Notes: generated by a model not told the origin, from the sequence alone. A DNA stretch of 64,000 bases from Chromobotia macracanthus (GCA_036877525.1 JAZGTH010000008.1:5762501-5826500); one strand, 5' to 3'; counted from the first letter of the stretch, positions 37,693-48,682 are shown. Made by a program: numbers and translations.

Positions 37693-37695
<3 letters not shown>
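34946..37695. other. Intergenic, no gene seen
   Basis: The longest open frame (36762-37223, minus, 153 codons) has no recognisable motif and no compositional sign of coding. The stretch 36890-37180 is nonetheless unusually balanced in composition and could be a conserved element, as could 37480-37660, which is CpG-bearing (CACCGGCCGCTGTCACCCGC). Confidence 0.4.

Positions 37696-37726
<31 letters not shown>
37696..37726. repeat. (GA)n microsatellite
   Basis: About 15 uninterrupted GA units. Confidence 0.95.
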
Positions 37727-37727
<1 letters not shown>

Positions 37728-39230
37728 AAAATGAAAAAGTGAAAGAAGAGAAAGAGACAAAGCTATGAGTGTGTACAGGTCTGTTGCTTGAGGCACTTGA
37801 TCTGGTCCAGGTGTCCTCTCGGATTGCCTGACAGATAATCCATCAAATGTTCCAACATGCTGACAGGGATAGATAAAGAAAAATGCCTGTGAACGAACAC
37901 ACACACCAATCCTATACCTACCTACTATTGGCCTTAAACATGTTTTTTTTACTGCAATTCCCGAAGAAATTCATAAAGCTCTAAACTGTACAAAATCTGG
38001 ATAAACATGTTTTAAATGTTTCTTATAATAAACATTTAGTCAAGGTTTTATTGAAATATGGTTTATTTTAAATTATTTAAGATTCATTTTTAAATATTTT
38101 TTGACTTTGAAAAAACATTCATGATTACAAAAAGGCAATTAAATGTATTGTTTTATCATAAGAAATACTTCATACTGACGGTACTTAGGCTTGTAGCTTC
38201 TAAAGCCGCTTTATGACACTGGCACAGTAAAAACCCACACGCTATCATAAATGGCTTACATGTATAGTCATGTAAAAAACACTTCATAAATCTTGTAAGA
38301 TTTTAAGTGAAATGCTGAAATATACTTTAACAATGTGTATGAGTATCATTTGGGTATCATGTTGACGCGTGATCAGGAACCATTTGTATTAACATTGCAT
38401 TTACTGTTAACAAACGAATATTAAGGCAAAAAAATATTGCAGAAGGCAAACCATACACACAATAAACACAATAAACCCAGAATGTGACACTGATATCATA
38501 TGGAGATTAACAAATCAATTTCAGATTTGAGACATATTTCACAGTTGCAATCATATATAAAATTAACAAGACTATTCCACTCTGCCACATGACATTGTAA
38601 TGTTTCATGGTTTACTTTCAAGGTGAAACAGACTTCAGCATTATATCAAAATCAGCGTTAATATGGAATGCAATTAAACTATGATTTTAATATTTGTATA
38701 TCTTACTTTGAAAAAAGTCTGTTCTTACAATCAATTAAAGTAAATTTTCATAAACAGGCTCAAAGTAAGGCAATGAATAGAAAAACAGTATTTACTGTGC
38801 TATATAAACGGCTGCATTTAAAAAAAAGGAAATGGATGTACATAATCTAAATCAATGTTGGTGAGCACATGCCCCATGTTTTCAGAGACAGTCCTGTACT
38901 TGAGACCCTGTAATTTATCCAGACTTAATTAAAAAAAACATTTTAGAATCCCTTTATCTGAAATAAATTGGGACCTGTAAAGAGGGTCTTAAAAATAGTA
39001 CTGTCCCTGGAAGAAAACAGACAAGATGAATCAAGGCTGGTATGTAACTGTGCTTCACAAGGCAGGTGAGGTTAGTGGCTTTTCACCCAGGTGTAAATGT
39101 AGTGTATAAGACTGTTACTGGTTAATGATGTTATTTTGATCTTAGTGATGCTTGCCACGGCCCTCTGGTGTATGCGTGTAGTGGAGTGTATTTTGCATGT
39201 GTGTGTGTGTGTGTGTATATGTGTAAGCAT
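37727..39230 (-). other. suclg2: Probable suclg2 3'UTR and intergenic boundary
   Basis: This is the sequence downstream of the suclg2 stop on the minus strand. It is AT-rich with no exon. On the minus strand, AATAAA-type hexamers (TTTATT on the + strand) occur near 38047-38052 and 38063-38068, which would give a 3'UTR of roughly 1.2 kb. The true end is not determined. Confidence 0.35.
39198..39216. repeat. (TG)n microsatellite in suclg2 3'UTR
   Basis: About nine TG units. On the suclg2 sense strand this is a CA run beginning only 14 bases after the stop codon, so it is inside the mRNA. Confidence 0.9.
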
Positions 39231-39346
39231 TTACTTCCTGGCAAGGGCAGCAACAGCTTTCTTGGCTGCATCATCCAGATCACTGGCAGAGGTGATAGGC
39301 AGCCCGCTCTCAGCCAGGATACGCTTTGCCTCTTGAACGTTAGTCC
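39231..39346 (-). CDS. suclg2: suclg2, last coding exon
   Basis: On the minus strand the acceptor TGCAG at 39351-39347 is followed by GGACTAACG. The split codon completes Gly, and 37 residues follow to TAA at 39233-39231: TNVQEAKRILAESGLPITSA, SDLDDAAKKAVAALARK. This is the C-terminus of the mitochondrial GDP-forming succinyl-CoA ligase beta subunit, which with SUCLG1 interconverts succinyl-CoA and succinate with GTP formation in the citric-acid cycle. The TNVQEA and SGLPI words separate it from the ATP-forming SUCLA2, which has a different tail as I know the family. It lies at the end of the CoA-ligase domain. Phase 1 matches the upstream exon exactly. Confidence 0.95.
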
Positions 39347-40052
39347 CTGCACATACGCAAAAATATATATTAAACATAATGTGAGTTTATAACTTTCCTC
39401 TTTCTCTCCCTCACACACACAAGAAACTCTTGCTAGGCTAGAAGAAAAGTTTTCTTCTCTCTAAAGGTTGCGACTGGCTAAGACTGAGTTTGGGGACACA
39501 CTAGTCTCTGCTGGTTTACAGAAGCAGTGGTGTTGAAAATGTTGTGAGATCGTTTCATTGGTTAAAAAGAACAGGAAGTGTTCCATTGGCTGACGGGCAA
39601 TGGGGTTGTTCGTTCCACTGGCTGAAAAAGGGAGGGCTCCATTACTAGGCAGGGGGAACATGTGGGTGCCAGCTGCTGAGGTCCCGACTGAGCGCACACT
39701 GTATCATTTTGCTTGGGCAGGCCTTCCAATCTCTACAGTGACTGTGAATGTCACTGAACTACGGCCCCCTGACACAAGGCCGGGGCCCAGGGCCAACACA
39801 ATAAAACAAATCAGAAAAAAATACTCCAGAGGGGTCAAAAGGATAAAGATGGATTGTGGAGGAAAAGAAAACCGAGAGAAGTACAAGAAGGAACAGGAAT
39901 GAAAGTTGTGAAATGTGTGTGAGTGTCGGAATTAAAGAGACATGTCTGAGGTGTGTGTGTGTGTGCAGCTGTGACAGAGAAGCGAGCAGCTGTTGATGAC
40001 AGAGGTGCTGATTTCACAGGTGAGTGTGTAGCTTTAGGGAGAAAAGAACGTG

Positions 40053-40072
40053 GTGTGTGTGTGTGTGTGTGT
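40053..40072. repeat. (GT)n microsatellite
   Basis: Ten GT units inside the suclg2 last intron. Confidence 0.95.
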
Positions 40073-40179
40073 TTGAGAAAAGCAACCTTTTTTATTTGCT
40101 AAAGATTCCTTTTAATTGAATTTCTATTAAATTCTATTAAATGTTTATGGAAATGATAGGGATACAGAATCAAGCATGA

Positions 40180-40235
40180 CACAAGCCAGACTCGAACCCG
40201 GGTTACCCATGAACACCACGGCTTTATATATAGGC
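40180..40235 (-). mobile_element. SINE-like fragment with B box
   Basis: On the minus strand, GGGTAACCCGGGTTCGAGTC contains the Pol III B-box form GGTTCGAGTCT and is followed by GGCTTGTG. There is no A box, cloverleaf or tail, so it is read as a SINE fragment rather than a tRNA gene. Confidence 0.35.
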
Positions 40236-40854
40236 AGTGTAAAATAAAGTGTTGTATATGTATATTTATATTGTATATACACTGTATATAGTATATACAT
40301 ATATGTGAATTATGTGTCTCTTTATGGCCATGTATAAATGTTTCTGTACGTGCACCTGTGTGTATGTGTGTGTGTTTGTGTGTGTTGTTTTGCTGTAGTG
40401 TAATTATGATAATCCTCTTCCTCAGGAGAGAGGATGTTGTAATCAATAGCAGTTTCATGAGGAATTCAATTACCAGCACCACTTAACTACTGATATTTCA
40501 GCGCTTTTGTCTGCTCGCACAATAACTCAATTCTAACACGTCTTCCACATTTGGCAGCACAAAACAATCAATTATATAATTTCATTAGCAGAGGACGAGG
40601 GCGAGCGGGGGCGTGTGCTGGGAGTATAGAGTATCCGACGACCGTTGCTGTTTAACAAAGCTGCGTTGTCAAAAGATACAGAGGTGCAACAAGAGTAAAT
40701 GTTAACAACAGCTGTGAAAAATACTTAACTAAGTGTTTGTATCTTTGTCTTGGTCTGTATTGATAAAAGAAGTATTAATAAAACTTAACTTAAAAATTTC
40801 ATGTATTTATTTGTACTCATACACAGGGCTTTGTGAAAGTGACATATTTGTAAG

Positions 40855-41110
40855 ATATGGTAACCCATACCCGAAATGTGACCTCTGCATTTAACCCATC
40901 ACTGGTAAGGAGTAAACACACACTGCAAGTCGTGAACACACACACACACACCCGGAGCAGTGGGCCACACACTACTGTGCCTGGGGAGCAAGCGGGGTTT
41001 GGGTGCCTTGCTCAAGGGCACTTCAGTTTCTACCTGCCAGCACTGGAATCAAACCAGCAACCTTCTGATCACAAGCCCGACTTGCTTTCCAGTAGGCCAC
41101 AACTGCCCCA
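40855..41110 (-). mobile_element. tRNA-derived SINE (family B), near full length
   Basis: On the minus strand the element begins GGGGCAGTTGTGGCCTACTG. An A-box-like TGGCCTACTGGA lies at 41099-41088 and a B-box-like GGTTTGATTCC at 41055-41045. The body follows (AAGTGCCCTTGAGCAAGGCA, CCCAAACCCCGC, CCACTGCTCCGG), then a GT-rich stretch and the end GGGTTAAATGCAGAGGTCAC. The arrangement and words match a SINE I know as common in many teleosts. It is inserted antisense to the window, in the same orientation as suclg2. Confidence 0.75.
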
Positions 41111-41311
41111 TAATGATAATCAGGTGAGAACAACCAGGAATGTTGTCTTGGGCCCTGGGATGAAGGAGGCCTATGGATCATCTATAATCCTGTGCCATAT
41201 TAAGTGGCAGTTCTGCCCATATATAGTAACAGAGTAAGTGTAAACCGTTTGCAAGGAAGCAGGTATATGTAATAATAACATCTCTCACGCCAGGTCTGTA
41301 CTCATCCACCA

Positions 41312-41325
41312 CCACTAGGTGCTGC
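41312..41325 (+). promoter_or_regulatory. CTCF-like motif
   Basis: CCACTAGGTGCTGC, preceded by CCACCA, resembles the CTCF core but departs from GGCGC after the T. Weak. Confidence 0.25.
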
Positions 41326-42912
41326 TAGAGACCAACGTTACACTACAAGGATGAAGAATGAATCAACATTGTTGAACTAATCTTACATAAGAGTAACTGC
41401 TGTTTAGACACACATATCCTCATTACAGAACTGACAGGAAAGAAATTATGAACATGTTTTTATGAGCCTTATTGTTTTAATATGATTTAATAGTAATAGG
41501 CACATGCCATATGATTCTCCAGTCAAAGCTTGGGGACACCTACTTGTTTTGTTACTATTATTTTTAATATTTTACAGTAATATTTAAGTCATCTAAACAT
41601 CTGTTTTTGCCATGTTTTCTTTTTCTACATACACACATATCTTTTGCATGTCTAATCTAACAAGTCTTGCTAGTTTATGACCAGCAGCATGTAATCAGCT
41701 TGTGTCATTGACAGTCTCTATACTGTATAGATGGGCTGATTATGAAAAGGTTGGAGGAACAGAATATGTACAGTAAAAACATGTACACAACAACAGTCAT
41801 TTATACATAAAGCTACAGTCTTCCTTACAAAGGTGAGACTTGTAAAGGGGCTTTGGTAAAAGATGGGCTGAATCAATGGGCAGCTAATATAAGAATACTC
41901 AAAGCTGGGAACCATCTTATAGCGATCTGTCAGACATGATCAACCACAGACAGAGAGAAAGAGAAGACGATCGATCGGTAAGCAGCATGCTGCCTTCTAC
42001 ACCCATTACTGAGGGCTCTCAGGCCGCTGTGGCTAATTCACTTTTCCAGAGAGGGCAGACAAATCTGAACCTCTGTTCCTTTAAGACATTTTCATTTAGA
42101 TGGAAAAGATTTAAAATTTCTGTCTGTGATTACTTCTGCACTATGTATAAGAAATTCCTCATGTGAAAAATACAGATTCTTACCAAACTCTAATGATGGC
42201 TCAACAACAAGTATTTTGACTGGGCCGTTCACCTTACCATTTATTACATTTTCATCCTCAAACATCCATCAGTGTTCAACAAACACAAGATGTAGTGACA
42301 AGAAGACAATGAGTGACCCAGAGCCATTGATTGATCCATACTGCTGAGCCCTGGCAATAGTTTAATTTTTACCATTTAAACAGCATTGAACAAGATCAAA
42401 ATATTAAAGAAAATGTTTATGTAATTTAATCATATCACAGGTTCTTCATGTCCTGAATTAAAGCCATTCTCAAAAGAACAGGGTTCGGCAGGACAAACGA
42501 GGGGCAGAAAACTAATGGAGTGGAGGATGTGTCTCTCTTTCAGGCAAAACGACTCAGCTGTTTTCTGCCAATTATCCTAATGGCCAGATGGGAGTAGGCC
42601 GAGGCCTGGTGTCACACGATCACGTAGCATTAGCATACACAGGTGAGAGGTCTTGCAATCAACGGCGGGCCTCTCTGCTTCTCTCACTGTCACCAACAAC
42701 TGCTGTAGCGTGACGTGCCTGCTAACAAACACTGATGCGCTTTTTGCTTGATAAGGTTTTACGCCTTGATAAACTTAGTTGCTTGACAAACTCAGGTTGC
42801 GGCTAACAGTTCTGAGCAGAACAATGTTTTGAAAGTTAACAAAGCTAAAGTTGGAAGAAATCACAATCTTAGATTTAGAAATACCAACTTTTGTTTCAAA
42901 TGAAACACTCAC

Positions 42913-43033
42913 CCTCGAGCCTGACCACCAGGGGAACCCTGAGCTCCAGCTCTCTGCAGGCCTTGGTGATGCCATTAGCAATAATAGCACAGTTGACAAT
43001 CCCGCCGAAGATATTTACCAAGATGGCCTCTAC
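42913..43033 (-). CDS. suclg2: suclg2, penultimate coding exon
   Basis: On the minus strand the acceptor CTTGCAG (43040-43034) is followed by 121 bases: 40 codons in phase 0 and one base of the next. It reads VEAILVNIFGGIVNCAIIAN, then GITKACRELELRVPLVVRLE, and the donor GTGAGTG follows. This is the core of the CoA-ligase domain of the GDP-forming beta subunit. The NIFGGI turn and the CAIIANGI strand-helix distinguish SUCLG2 from SUCLA2, which has a different residue set there as I know the family. All residues look intact. The enzyme acts in the mitochondrial matrix; its targeting peptide and ATP-grasp domain are encoded beyond the right edge. Confidence 0.96.
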
Positions 43034-43720
43034 CTGCAAGTAGAAATGGAAAAACAGAGTGTAAAAACAATGCTTTATTTGGCTTTATTTTTTTAACAAC
43101 AAAAAAGGCAAGAAAAATAACTTCAAGGGTACCTTTTGCCTTTTGACCAATAAATGACTTTTCCCAATCATGTGTGAATAAATTCCCATGACCTTTAAAC
43201 ATTTAATTAATTCCCATGACTTTTCTAAATCCAGAAGTCACAATTTTCAATTTCCATATTATTTTCAGGTTTTTTTTGACTAGCATGCAACAAATGATCA
43301 TAATGCTGAATAACAGATATGAGGTATTGTGAAGTACGGCCTTCATTTAGGCTTAAAATGAACAGCCCACCTAAAGTGAATCAACACAGATATTCTAGGA
43401 CTGCATTAGCTGTGCTAACAATGCTATATAACAACCACTATGCATCAAAAGATACTAAACAGATTATACTTCAAGCAATCCAATTTCCATAAATAATCAT
43501 ACTCTTAAAGTGTAAGAATCTAAATTAGTGTCAATTTATTTTAGTCAAATTAGTTATCAACAGATCAGATTAATTTGGCATGTTTACTCATAATCTATGC
43601 TAATCTGTGACAGTGACTGCTGGTTCCATTCTGAGAGGATATCAGAGGATCACAGAGATACTGGCAGATTCGCCTGCAAATACTCTTACCAGCCTTACCA
43701 GCCCAAAAAACTTTCCAATG

Positions 43721-43847
43721 AGGGAGAAAGAGACAGAGCAAGAAACAGAAAGATGGACAGCGGGCAAGAGAGGAAGAGTAAGACAGACCAATGGACAGAG
43801 AGTAAGAGAGTGGCAGAATGAGACATAGACAGAGAGAGAGAGAGATT
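43721..43847. repeat. Purine-rich GA-type low-complexity tract
   Basis: Repeated GAGACAGA / AGAAAGA / GACAGAGAG words with scattered pyrimidines, ending in (GA)7. Open frames across it are compositional artefacts. Confidence 0.7.
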
Positions 43848-44391
43848 TAATTGATAAAAATTATTCTCGTACTCATTACATCATATTTCATGCAAGTTGC
43901 ATCAAGGATTTTGATTTGCTTGGTAAAAGAGAGAGGAGAATGGGCGAGTAAGCAAGAGCAGTCCTTGCTTTTTAGTCCTTAGATAAAGAAAAATATTCAA
44001 AGATCAACCCACAAGGTGACAGACAAACAGTCAATGATGGACAGAAAAAAGGGCAAAAAAGAGAGAGACAGAAATAGAAACAGCTAGAGGCCGACAGATA
44101 GGCAGACAATGTTTCCTCCAACAGGTACATGCCCACCTGGTTGAGCTGTCAGATTTCTGTACGGGCGACAGCATCCACATCTTTACATCCTGAGCTACCA
44201 CATGACTAGTGTTTCATTGTCAGCTGTGATATAAATAGATCCATACCAAAATAAAAGAAAAAAAAGCCATCTGACTCTGGTGCTTCTTACAGAGTTTCAA
44301 GCACCTGACCCTGAAACTGCACATTCTGTTGAAATTCGAACTAATACAGCCGATGAGTGAGAGGTCTGTTAGTGATTCAGACAGGCTGGAT

Positions 44392-44434
44392 GAGAGAGAG
44401 AGAGAGAGAGAGAAAGAGACAGAAAGAGAGAGAG
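44392..44434. repeat. (GA)n microsatellite
   Basis: GA units with two interruptions (GAAAGAGACAGAAAGAGA). Confidence 0.9.
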
Positions 44435-44890
44435 TCTGTAAAATCCAGCTGTTATACCGGGACTGGCAGGCACTAACATGACTGCAGCATGTGCACATCT
44501 GTTTCATCATCTCTACTCAACCCTAGCAGGATATAGAGGGGAAAAGCATGATGTATAGAGGCACAGGCCTGAAACATTGCTCAGCCTAGGGGAGTAATAC
44601 TTGACCCAAACCTTTCAACTCAGAGCTCTGCTCAAACTGAGACATTCATCTACACAAACAGAACACACTGCTGTGTGTCACATCGAACGTGTGTATGTGT
44701 ATATATGTAACCCAGTTTTACACACAGTGTTTGCACTCCTCCAAATGTCCACAGTTGGAAAAACAATTAATCAACAACATGCTTTTAATATTAAACCTGC
44801 AAGAGGTTTTAAAATTAGTTTAATAGGTAAGTCCTAATTTAGATGCTAGTCAAAAACGTGTTTCTGAGTCAAAATTTTTGACTACATTGT

Positions 44891-45173
44891 GAATTTGTGA
44901 GGAGCAGCAAGGGTCCTCATGAGGAAAGTGCTGAATATTGTTTCAATAAACATCTAAAAACTTTCTTTAGCATAGAATGAAAACAATAAAAGTCAAAGTT
45001 TCCACAATAATAAAAATATATGTGCAAGACAAAAAAAACACTCCAACATTCAAAAATTAAAATTAAAAATTAAAACACAAAAATTTAGGGGTGCATTAAT
45101 TATATTAAAACACTGCACAACAAATTAACCTAAAGGAAGACAAAGATGCCGTTTCCTGTGAACTTAAAATCTG
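44891..45173 (+). repeat. Left arm of inverted repeat
   Basis: Starts GAATTTGTGAGGAGCAGCAA and ends TTTCCTGTGAACTTAAA. Relative to the right arm it shows substitutions and several small indels, mainly in the A-rich section around 45045-45085. Confidence 0.85.
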
Positions 45174-45257
45174 AAGTAAAATCTGATACATCATAAGCTG
45201 TTTGCTCTTGTATTTGTAAACGCAATTCAGAGCGTAAACTACTGTCCCCACTCACCA

Positions 45258-45273
45258 CCACTAGGGGGCAGCA
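45258..45273 (+). promoter_or_regulatory. CTCF-type motif, near-perfect core
   Basis: CCACTAGGGGGCAGCA matches the canonical vertebrate CTCF core CCASYAGRKGGCRSY at essentially every position. It lies in the spacer of the inverted repeat, about 2.2 kb upstream (in suclg2 sense) of the penultimate exon. Occupancy cannot be judged from sequence. Confidence 0.6.
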
Positions 45274-45908
45274 CAGATCCAGGTGCGGCTTTCTACACGA
45301 TATTTTCAACTGCACCACATTTTTTTATATTCGTCCTTTATGGTGCGCAGTCATATATCTTCCAGTCATGCGTTTCCTATTGACATCTATGTATATTAAT
45401 GATACACGGGACATGATTTATGCTTTCTCGTACGTGAGTAAGTGCTGCTTTATAAAAATATGGCGCACTTCACTCAAACTGGCAGCGAGATTAAGAATGA
45501 AAACGAACAAACGCGATCGAAACTGTCAGAGGTGCGGGATCTTGTTTTCTTAGTTTGGTAAACAAACTCGTTTAACTGTGGGAATGTTACACGACACCTC
45601 CAGGCTAGCGGATACTGAAGCTAATATTCAGTGTGTGGTATCAATGGTGAAGCCTAGTACAAGCATTACAGCCTGATAAAATGACTTTGTGATTTAGGCG
45701 TTAATCATGTGTACGTTAGCATAATAAATAGAGTAATAAACATTACCGGCCGGAAAGATAAAATTGCAAAAATAAGGCGAGTGAGATAAAAGATTTAGAT
45801 AAAATGAGATGAAGATCACTATACATACTAGAGGCACTCAGCTGCAGATTAAAAACCAAACTGTTCAGAATACAATACTAGCATACTACATACTAGCATG
45901 CATACTTA
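45274..45908. other. Spacer of the inverted repeat, no gene seen
   Basis: Contains a CpG-bearing stretch (ACGCGATCGAAACTGTCAGA) at about 45510-45530 and a small open frame (45368-45553) without a recognisable protein pattern. A local repeat of ACTAGCAT words sits at 45880-45902. Confidence 0.4.
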
Positions 45909-46213
45909 CTTAAAGTTGACAGGAAATGGCATCTTTGTCTTCATTAATGCTTTGTGACGTGACAGCCAATAATCCTTTAGGTTAATTTATTGTAATCTTT
46001 AATTTAATATAATTAATGCACTCCTAAATTTTTGCGTTTTAAATACTGAATGCTGGAGTGGTTTTGTGTCTTGCACACATATTTGTGTTTTTATTATTGT
46101 GGAAACTTTGACTTTTATTGTTGTCATTCGAGACTCAGGAAAGTTTTCTGATTTTTATTGAAACAATATTAATCACTTTCCTCATGAGGACTCTTGCTGC
46201 TCCACATAAATTC
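45909..46213 (-). repeat. Right arm of inverted repeat
   Basis: Begins TTAAAGTTGACAGGAAATGG and ends CTGCTCCACATAAATTC on the + strand. Carries the roughly 30-base insertion relative to the left arm. Confidence 0.85.
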
Positions 46214-48660
46214 AGAACATCAGCTGTCCACAAAGATATCAAAACACTTCTTGCTTCAATTAAGGTTTTATGGCTGCAAGGAACTAATTCATCTATTCAT
46301 TGTTGAACACAAGCTCAAATTAGATCAATTTACCACGGATTGAGCTAATTAATTCCCTGCTGAATCAATTATATCAATTACAATCTAATATATTTGCACA
46401 ATGAAATTACACAACAAGATATAACAGTACTATAACAGCAGCATCAAGATTCATAACACCATCAAGGTTCATAACAAAAACTAGGGTAACATACAGTGTC
46501 ATATTAAGTAGTATGATATTTATCAGGTGACCATAGAGTCAATCTTTAGAATATACCATGTCACATATACATGCTCAAATTGAAGCCCTCACACATGCAC
46601 GCATGCACACACAGGGAAACTGCATTTTAATAAAAACTGCATGTTAATAAAAAATCCTAAAAATCTGGCTTAAACAGTATTAGAGATGTGGCCCTCTAAT
46701 TAAATTTAATAGGCAGCAAACTGATGTTTTAGTACACTGGGACAGAACTCGTGTGTTGTCAATGTATTCTCTATATCATTACTACATTGTCCATATATGT
46801 TTTATCTTTTAATAAAGAAATCAGCCTACTTTTTGACTTTATTGTCTTTATTTTATTTTGTTGTCTTTATTTGCTTAGGTGTCTTCAGCTGTTTCAGGGA
46901 ACGTTCTCCACGGCTTAAGACAGATGACTGTGTGTTTTGGCCCTGCCAACAGCTTTACGCAAATAGCTTGTAGACTGTGCCCACCAGATCCATTACATTA
47001 TTACTGGTCAGCCATTAGTTTCCCCCAACATCCTCTGTGATATGTTTTATAGCCTTGGCACAATAATGACAAAAACAATACGAAACAAAAGCAGCCTTTT
47101 CCCCAGTACATTTTAAAATAGGAGGCTAATCTCCATTAATATGGTGCCCATAAGAGATGCTGTTGTCTTGCTATCAGTGCCAGGCTGCTTGGTGTGGCCG
47201 GGCAGGTCTGGCATTATCATGCTACCACACATTGACAGCTGTGCTAGCAGAGAAAGAAGTGGCTACCCCTGTTGACCAGCACTAATCAATCTGTGGAAGT
47301 GCATCTGTCTTTTGTTAACGCCTAACAGATTGTGTTAAAAGAGTGAAAGGGTTTGTCTAAGCGTGGCCTATTAGCTTATTGTTCTGCTTTATCTGTGAAA
47401 CGCAGGCTTCTTGGTTAGCTTTCATATTCCTGGATGCCACCCGCCCTCCCCAAGCTTCATCACTTAGTTGATGTGGATTGCTTCACAAAACCGGAGGTCA
47501 AGGGTTAAAACCCAACATTTCCAAATGAAGAGGGGCGGTTGACAGCAGTCATCAATCTGAAATGAGGAGCGCAGGGCAATTGTTTGTTTTTACCCATTAG
47601 TGTGGTGAAATAATGGCATTTCTGTGGGTGTGTAGTCAGATAGGCAGATGGATATCCTGTGTAATGCTTTCTATGCATTAAATATTAACGCAAGCTCCTC
47701 TACGGCTTGATGCTGCTTTTTAGGAGAGGCATCTTATCATAGGAGCTTCGTTTAAAAATACAGACAGATCCTCCCACACGTTTAAACAGCTTGGGCTCCC
47801 AATCTTCATATCAGTCACCCAAACTTGGCGTAGTCACACAGGTATGAAGATCATATTCGAATATTTTGTCAAAACTGGCAATTGCGTGCTCAGTGACAGC
47901 AAAGCCAGAACAGTTGATAAGAAAGTTAATATGCTTCTATTTTTCCCCTTCTGATATCTCCGTATTTTGGCTCTCTTCATTGGCACAATCTTATCAAATC
48001 TAGGGGCTATTTTTCCCTTCTGCTAATCCATTGCCAGTGGTTCTGCCGTTTCTCTAGAGCAAAGAGAAAGAAATAGAAAGAGAGAGAGACGTGGTTTGGT
48101 CCCAGGCTGTTATTGAGGCCTCAGATTGGGCCTGGCACAGGGGATAAGAGAGAAATAATTATCCAGCCTGCTGAAGCATGACAGCTTCTCTCCTCACCCA
48201 GACCAAAGGAGATGAAGCATTATGTCAAAAAATCAGTTCGCAAAATACAGACACATCTTGACACCACCATTCCCAGTATCACTTCGTGTTAGAAGACACT
48301 TGAGAACCGCCGGACAACTTTCCTTGATTGACGGCTTTGACGGAATTTGTCCTCTGGTATGCGGCTGGTGCTGGATGTGTTTAACGCATGGCTTTGTCAA
48401 CCCGGGGGTCGCCAGAGCTCTCCTGAAGGTCACCAAGTAATTTTATTTTACAAGTGATTCAGATTTTAGCCACAATTAAATAACCACCATGATGAACACA
48501 GACGTTTTTCCTAAAGGAGTAAACAATTGTTAAAAGTTTTCCTAAACTTTTTCCTAAAAGCTTTCCAAAAAGATTTTTTTTTTTTTAGTTAGTTTTTCTA
48601 GTTAAGAGCTTAGTGTGAATTTTAAGTTGGTTGTCAGTGACGGGTGGTGTAACAAAAGCA
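46214..48660. other. suclg2 intron, no exon seen; possible regulatory stretches
   Basis: The interval 47100-47560 and 47640-48440 has balanced composition and many TAAT/ATTA cores, and may be conserved noncoding DNA. The open frames at 48222-48440 on both strands have no family signature. The rest is AT-rich. Confidence 0.35.
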
Positions 48661-48682
48661 AAACAAAAAAAAAAAAAAAAAA
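48661..48682. repeat. A-rich tract
   Basis: AAAC followed by about 18 A residues. It could be a retroposon tail, but no body was identified beside it. Confidence 0.6.

Larger units (their letters stand above)
39347..42912 (-). other. suclg2: suclg2 last intron
   Basis: A 3.57 kb intron with a GTGAGTG donor (42912-42906 read on minus) and TGCAG acceptor (39351-39347). It contains GT microsatellites at 39951-39965 and 40053-40072, an AT-rich palindromic patch at about 40255-40303, a SINE at 40855-41110 and a CTCF-like motif near 41312. The stretches 40500-40690 and 42480-42760 are balanced, CpG-bearing and possibly regulatory. No nested gene was recognised. Confidence 0.85.
43034..44890 (-). 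other. suclg2: suclg2 long intron, 3' portion
   Basis: The intron continues to the right edge. The polypyrimidine tract and TGCAG acceptor precede the exon. Purine-rich stretches lie at 43721-43847 and 44038-44107 and a GA microsatellite at 44392-44434. No upstream suclg2 exon (expected to end in a LLTADPK-like string) was found on the minus strand by eye. Confidence 0.7.
44891..46213. repeat. Long imperfect inverted repeat, 1.3 kb, possible fold-back transposon
   Basis: Left arm 44891-45173 and right arm 45909-46213 are reverse complements over about 280 bases. Shared words, given as left-arm sequence, include GTCCTCATGAGGAAAGTG, ATATTGTTTCAATAAA, ACAATAAAAGTCAAAGTTTC, CACAATAATAAAAA, GTGCAAGAC, AAAAATTTAGG, TGCATTAATTATATTAAA, AAATTAACCTAAAGG and GACAAAGATGCC. 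The right arm has about 30 extra bases (ATTATTGGCTGTCACGTCAC) before AAGACAAAG. The 735-base spacer has no transposase. It could be a non-autonomous element with long terminal repeats or a local inverted duplication. Transcribed within suclg2 pre-mRNA, it would form a long hairpin. Confidence 0.85.

Noticed and set aside
40180..40235. Possible minus-strand tRNA gene at a GGTTCGAGTCT box
   Set aside because: Only the B-box half is present.
45368..45553. Small open frame in the spacer of the inverted repeat, considered as a transposase remnant
   Set aside because: No DDE or DNA-binding motif and no resemblance to known transposases.
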